Both the position numbers and the translations under genes were made by a program. Shown here piece by piece: positions 61,466 through 64,000 of a stretch of DNA of 64,000 bases; positions within the stretch are counted from its first letter, which is position 1; each line of letters opens with the position of its first letter. A model generated the notes under the pieces. It made no database searches and was not told the origin of the DNA. It saw only the letters and a list, made by a program, of their open reading frames with translations. Source of the DNA: Rubripirellula sp. GTDB lineage: Bacteria > Planctomycetota > Planctomycetia > Pirellulales > Pirellulaceae. The stretch lies in the NCBI GenBank assembly GCA_012270065.1, contig JAAXJB010000088.1:1-64000 (forward strand). The letters run 5' to 3'.

Positions 61466-64000
61466 TCAGTCTGCATTTTTCCAGTTCCATGATTTGAATC
61501 GAGCACGGAACACCAGAACGAGAAAGATCGTTTCACAAGCGGTTCCCACGATCAGTGCAATTGCGGCTCCAAGGATTCCGAATACCCAGATCAGGGGTAT
61601 TGCACATGTAAGCGTGACCACTGTGCCGACGATGGTTGCATGCAGTGATCCACGTGGGTATTCCAGAGCTATCAGGCCATGATGTGAGCCTATCGCCGGA
61701 ATTCCAAATAACATTCGCATCGCCAGAATGACCACAACAAGCGTGTAATTCTGGTAATCCGGATTGTTGTAAATGAGTTGAAGCAGTTCCGAAGAGAAGA
61801 GCATCGCTCCGAAGGCAAAGGAACCCACAAATATGCTAAGCAGCGTGGTGGTCTTCCAGAACAGTAACGATGTTTCGCTTCGGTTGCCGGATGAGACAGT
61901 TTCAGCAAATTGGGGCGACAGATAGTTCCCAATTCCCGCAAGAAAGGGACCTGCCAGGGCTGCGATGGAAGCACAAGCGGCGAAGATGCCTGTTGCAGAG
62001 GGAGCGATCATCAGCGTCAACAGCCACGGCATGCCATAAAGTTGCACAAAACAGACAAGTTGATCGATGAGAAGCCAACGGCCCAACTTCCAGTCGTTCT
62101 TGATGGATTCGCGGAGTGTGCCGTATGGGAACTGGAAAGAGTTTCGATGTGTCACCATCCAGCCGCAGACCATTAGTAACTGTGAAATCCCGATGATGAG
62201 AAGTGCAAGCGAGGTAGTCAGTTCACCCATGCTTGCCAACGCGACGAGGGACGCAAGTTGGATCAATGAGACGCCACTGTCGAATGTAACAGCGCTGGAC
62301 ATGTTCAATCCCGCCATGTCGAACCGGCGTGAAAATTCACAAAGAATCGCACAGGGCACGGTGATGACAAGAACCCAAACGATGGATCGGATTTTTGGAT
62401 CGAGTTCGGTGCTACTGAATCCAATTGCGATGAATGTCAGAGCAGTCAGAAGTACGCTTGAGTAAAGAAGAGTGGTGAGCAGTGATGCCCCGGCGTAGGA
62501 CCTGGGATTCATTCGCTCCGTGACTCGGGAGCGTAATACTGTGTATGGTGTAGATATGAGCGACTGCTGTACACCGCGGGAGAAAATGACGACGCTGATT
62601 GCAAGTGAAAACAAACCAAGCCCCTCGGACCCACATGCTCGTTCAACGATCACGATGGTCACAAAACTTGTGCCGCTGACAATCAATTGATCCAGCATAG
62701 CCATTGCCGAGCGTAGCTTTTTTTTGTTGACCCAAGAGGGTATTCGCTGTGCTGTGATCCATCCGCGTGATTTGTTTTCAGGCGATCTTTGATTTCGTGT
62801 TGGAACCTGGCTTGACGTTCCTGGGAGTAATGCCCGAGGGCCAAGACGGATTCCCTGTCCGACTCCCAATCCAAGCATTGTGTAGAACACAACCGATTCG
62901 GATCTTACCGGGCCCATGAAGGAAGCCGAAAACAGGCTCCAACCTGCAAACCATACCATCACCAGAAACAGTAGCCAAAACAGGTTTTTCGATGTCTGAT
63001 CAGCATTCTGGAGTTTTGTGAAGCGAAATAGCAGACTCGCGATAGCAATCGAAAAAAGAATCAACCCAATGAGCCCCGTGCCACTCAATACCTGAAGGTA
63101 AATGTTATGCGCGGTATGGTTGGCAAGCATTTCCCATACTTCCATTTCGCCAGCAGCACTGGTTAAAAAATAGCCGTGACCAGTGAACGGTGATTTGAGG
63201 TATTCATTCCAGACTTTGGTCCACATTTCCTCGCGACCGGACAAGGCCTTCAATTGCATGAGAGATTGGCCACGCATCATGTAGGACACGCCGATATTGC
63301 TATCTTTGGTCAAGGAGTGGAAACCGGGATCTGCGATCAGTTGAAACAGGATTGTTGCCGCACCTGCCAATCCAAGCCACGCACGACGAATGTTGTCACC
63401 GGTGAGAAACAGGCAAAGAGGGATGGTGACGAGAGTCATGCCCCATGCTGATCGGCTACTGGCCAGCACCAGGACAGTTCCATGAATACAGACTGATGCC
63501 AACAGCATCTGTTTTGACCATTTGTATTTCTGCAGGAATGTGCAAGCGACAGCGATCAGCAGCCCAAGTGATGCATTGGCAGATGCGGCTGTGGGGTGCA
63601 CCAATCCGTCCGCGCCGGCAATCAACATGCGTCGGTCGAGTCCGGATAGGCCGGGGAAAACAACATGAATGATCAGCAACAGGACGCTGAGGAGCAGGAG
63701 TGCGTAGCAAAGGTTCTTCAGTACGATTTCGATACCGCCCTGTCTTGTTGCGATGAGGGCAACAAGGCACGAAATGATCAATAGGCTGGTTACACCTCCT
63801 GACTGACCAAGGGAGATGGACATGCGAGCGCTCCATGTGACGCTCAGAATTGCCCATCCAAGAAATAGGAAATAGGGAAAAAACGCTCTCAGGATCGCAA
63901 AGAGTGCCGGTTCTTCACGAACCAGACGTTGCGTCGTCAGAGTCTGTGCTTGCAGCCACTGCTGAATCAGGATCAAACTACCAAAGACAAGAACCGTTAA
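61466..64000 (-). CDS. O-antigen polymerase/ligase fused to a Wzx-type flippase, 5' end beyond the window
   Basis: One uninterrupted minus-strand frame of at least 844 codons. The N-terminal part is an O-antigen ligase/polymerase: many helices and the Wzy_C signature SGREEMW...FTGHGYF (about 245-270 counted from TTG 63976) with HNIYLQVLSGTGLIGLILF. A polar linker (about 385-418) leads into a second unit (about 419-830) with the helices and length of a MATE/Wzx polysaccharide flippase (VERACGSEGLGLFSLAISV). Neither half has a broken motif. No stop precedes the TTG and the frame stays open to base 64000 (reading LTVLVFGS), so the true start probably lies outside the window. Such a fusion would join export and polymerisation in one polypeptide. 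Confidence 0.87.
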   Translation of the reverse strand, partial: LTVLVFGSLILIQQWLQAQTLTTQRLVREEPALFAILRAFFPYFLFLGWAILSVTWSARMSISLGQSGGVTSLLIISCLVALIATRQGGIEIVLKNLCYALLLLSVLLLIIHVVFPGLSGLDRRMLIAGADGLVHPTAASANASLGLLIAVACTFLQKYKWSKQMLLASVCIHGTVLVLASSRSAWGMTLVTIPLCLFLTGDNIRRAWLGLAGAATILFQLIADPGFHSLTKDSNIGVSYMMRGQSLMQLKALSGREEMWTKVWNEYLKSPFTGHGYFLTSAAGEMEVWEMLANHTAHNIYLQVLSGTGLIGLILFSIAIASLLFRFTKLQNADQTSKNLFWLLFLVMVWFAGWSLFSASFMGPVRSESVVFYTMLGLGVGQGIRLGPRALLPGTSSQVPTRNQRSPENKSRGWITAQRIPSWVNKKKLRSAMAMLDQLIVSGTSFVTIVIVERACGSEGLGLFSLAISVVIFSRGVQQSLISTPYTVLRSRVTERMNPRSYAGASLLTTLLYSSVLLTALTFIAIGFSSTELDPKIRSIVWVLVITVPCAILCEFSRRFDMAGLNMSSAVTFDSGVSLIQLASLVALASMGELTTSLALLIIGISQLLMVCGWMVTHRNSFQFPYGTLRESIKNDWKLGRWLLIDQLVCFVQLYGMPWLLTLMIAPSATGIFAACASIAALAGPFLAGIGNYLSPQFAETVSSGNRSETSLLFWKTTTLLSIFVGSFAFGAMLFSSELLQLIYNNPDYQNYTLVVVILAMRMLFGIPAIGSHHGLIALEYPRGSLHATIVGTVVTLTCAIPLIWVFGILGAAIALIVGTACETIFLVLVFRARFKSWNWKNAD

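Overview
The window looks like chromosomal DNA from a planctomycete (Planctomycetota, probably Planctomycetaceae). Evidence: two adjacent-pair modules of a DUF1552 protein plus a large c-type-cytochrome/DUF1592-DUF1588 protein, two secreted sulfatases, a zinc-ribbon/Pro-Ala-linker/membrane protein, a Hanks-type Ser/Thr kinase with membrane anchors, an SHD1-like secreted protein, a dockerin-type secreted protein, frequent TTG/GTG starts and few strong Shine-Dalgarno sites. I see no rRNA, tRNA, CRISPR array, insertion sequence or prophage gene.

Region 1 (1-27.3 kb) is a typical planctomycete mixture: sulfatase, zinc-ribbon membrane protein, a truncated secreted metallopeptidase-like remnant abutting a dockerin protein, the Ser/Thr kinase, a DUF1552/DUF1592 pair, SelO, an SHD1-like coiled-coil protein, a membrane protein divergent from a small-subunit/sodium:solute symporter pair, a duplicated-domain secreted protein, a fatty acid desaturase, a second DUF1552/DUF1592 pair, and a second sulfatase that carries an in-frame TAA 46 codons before its natural end. 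Several spacers contain short (12-23 bp) head-to-tail repeats.

Region 2 (27.3-44.0 kb) holds housekeeping and secreted proteins: aconitase B, small secreted proteins, an EEP-family phosphatase/nuclease, an integral membrane protein, a large S9 prolyl-oligopeptidase-type peptidase, a GT81-type glucosyl-3-phosphoglycerate synthase (compatible-solute synthesis), TsaB, two tandem paralogous metallophosphoesterases and a beta-lactamase-fold serine hydrolase.

Region 3 (44.2 kb to the right edge) is a single-direction (minus strand) surface glycan locus of 16 genes. Read in the direction of transcription it contains an O-antigen polymerase/ligase fused to a Wzx-type flippase (running off the window edge), a GT4 glycosyltransferase, a WecB/TagA/CpsF glycosyltransferase, a GDP-mannose 3,5-epimerase-like enzyme, a multi-pass membrane protein, a zinc-binding SAM methyltransferase, an acyl carrier protein, an acyl-CoA ligase, a PLP decarboxylase of the exosortase-A-associated type, CDP-glucose 4,6-dehydratase, a class III aminotransferase, a DUF4910 aminopeptidase-like protein, an Fe(II)/2OG-type dioxygenase, a C-methyltransferase, glucose-1-phosphate cytidylyltransferase and a PIG-L deacetylase. 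Most junctions are ATGA overlaps or very short gaps, so the genes are probably co-expressed.

The most interesting inference is that this locus combines a CDP-6-deoxy-4-keto-sugar pathway (without the usual RfbH) with an ACP-tethered amino-acid activation/decarboxylation trio reminiscent of butirosin BtrI/J/K. Together they could build a glycan carrying an unusual branched, aminated or amine-acylated sugar. This is a hypothesis from gene content, not something the sequence proves.
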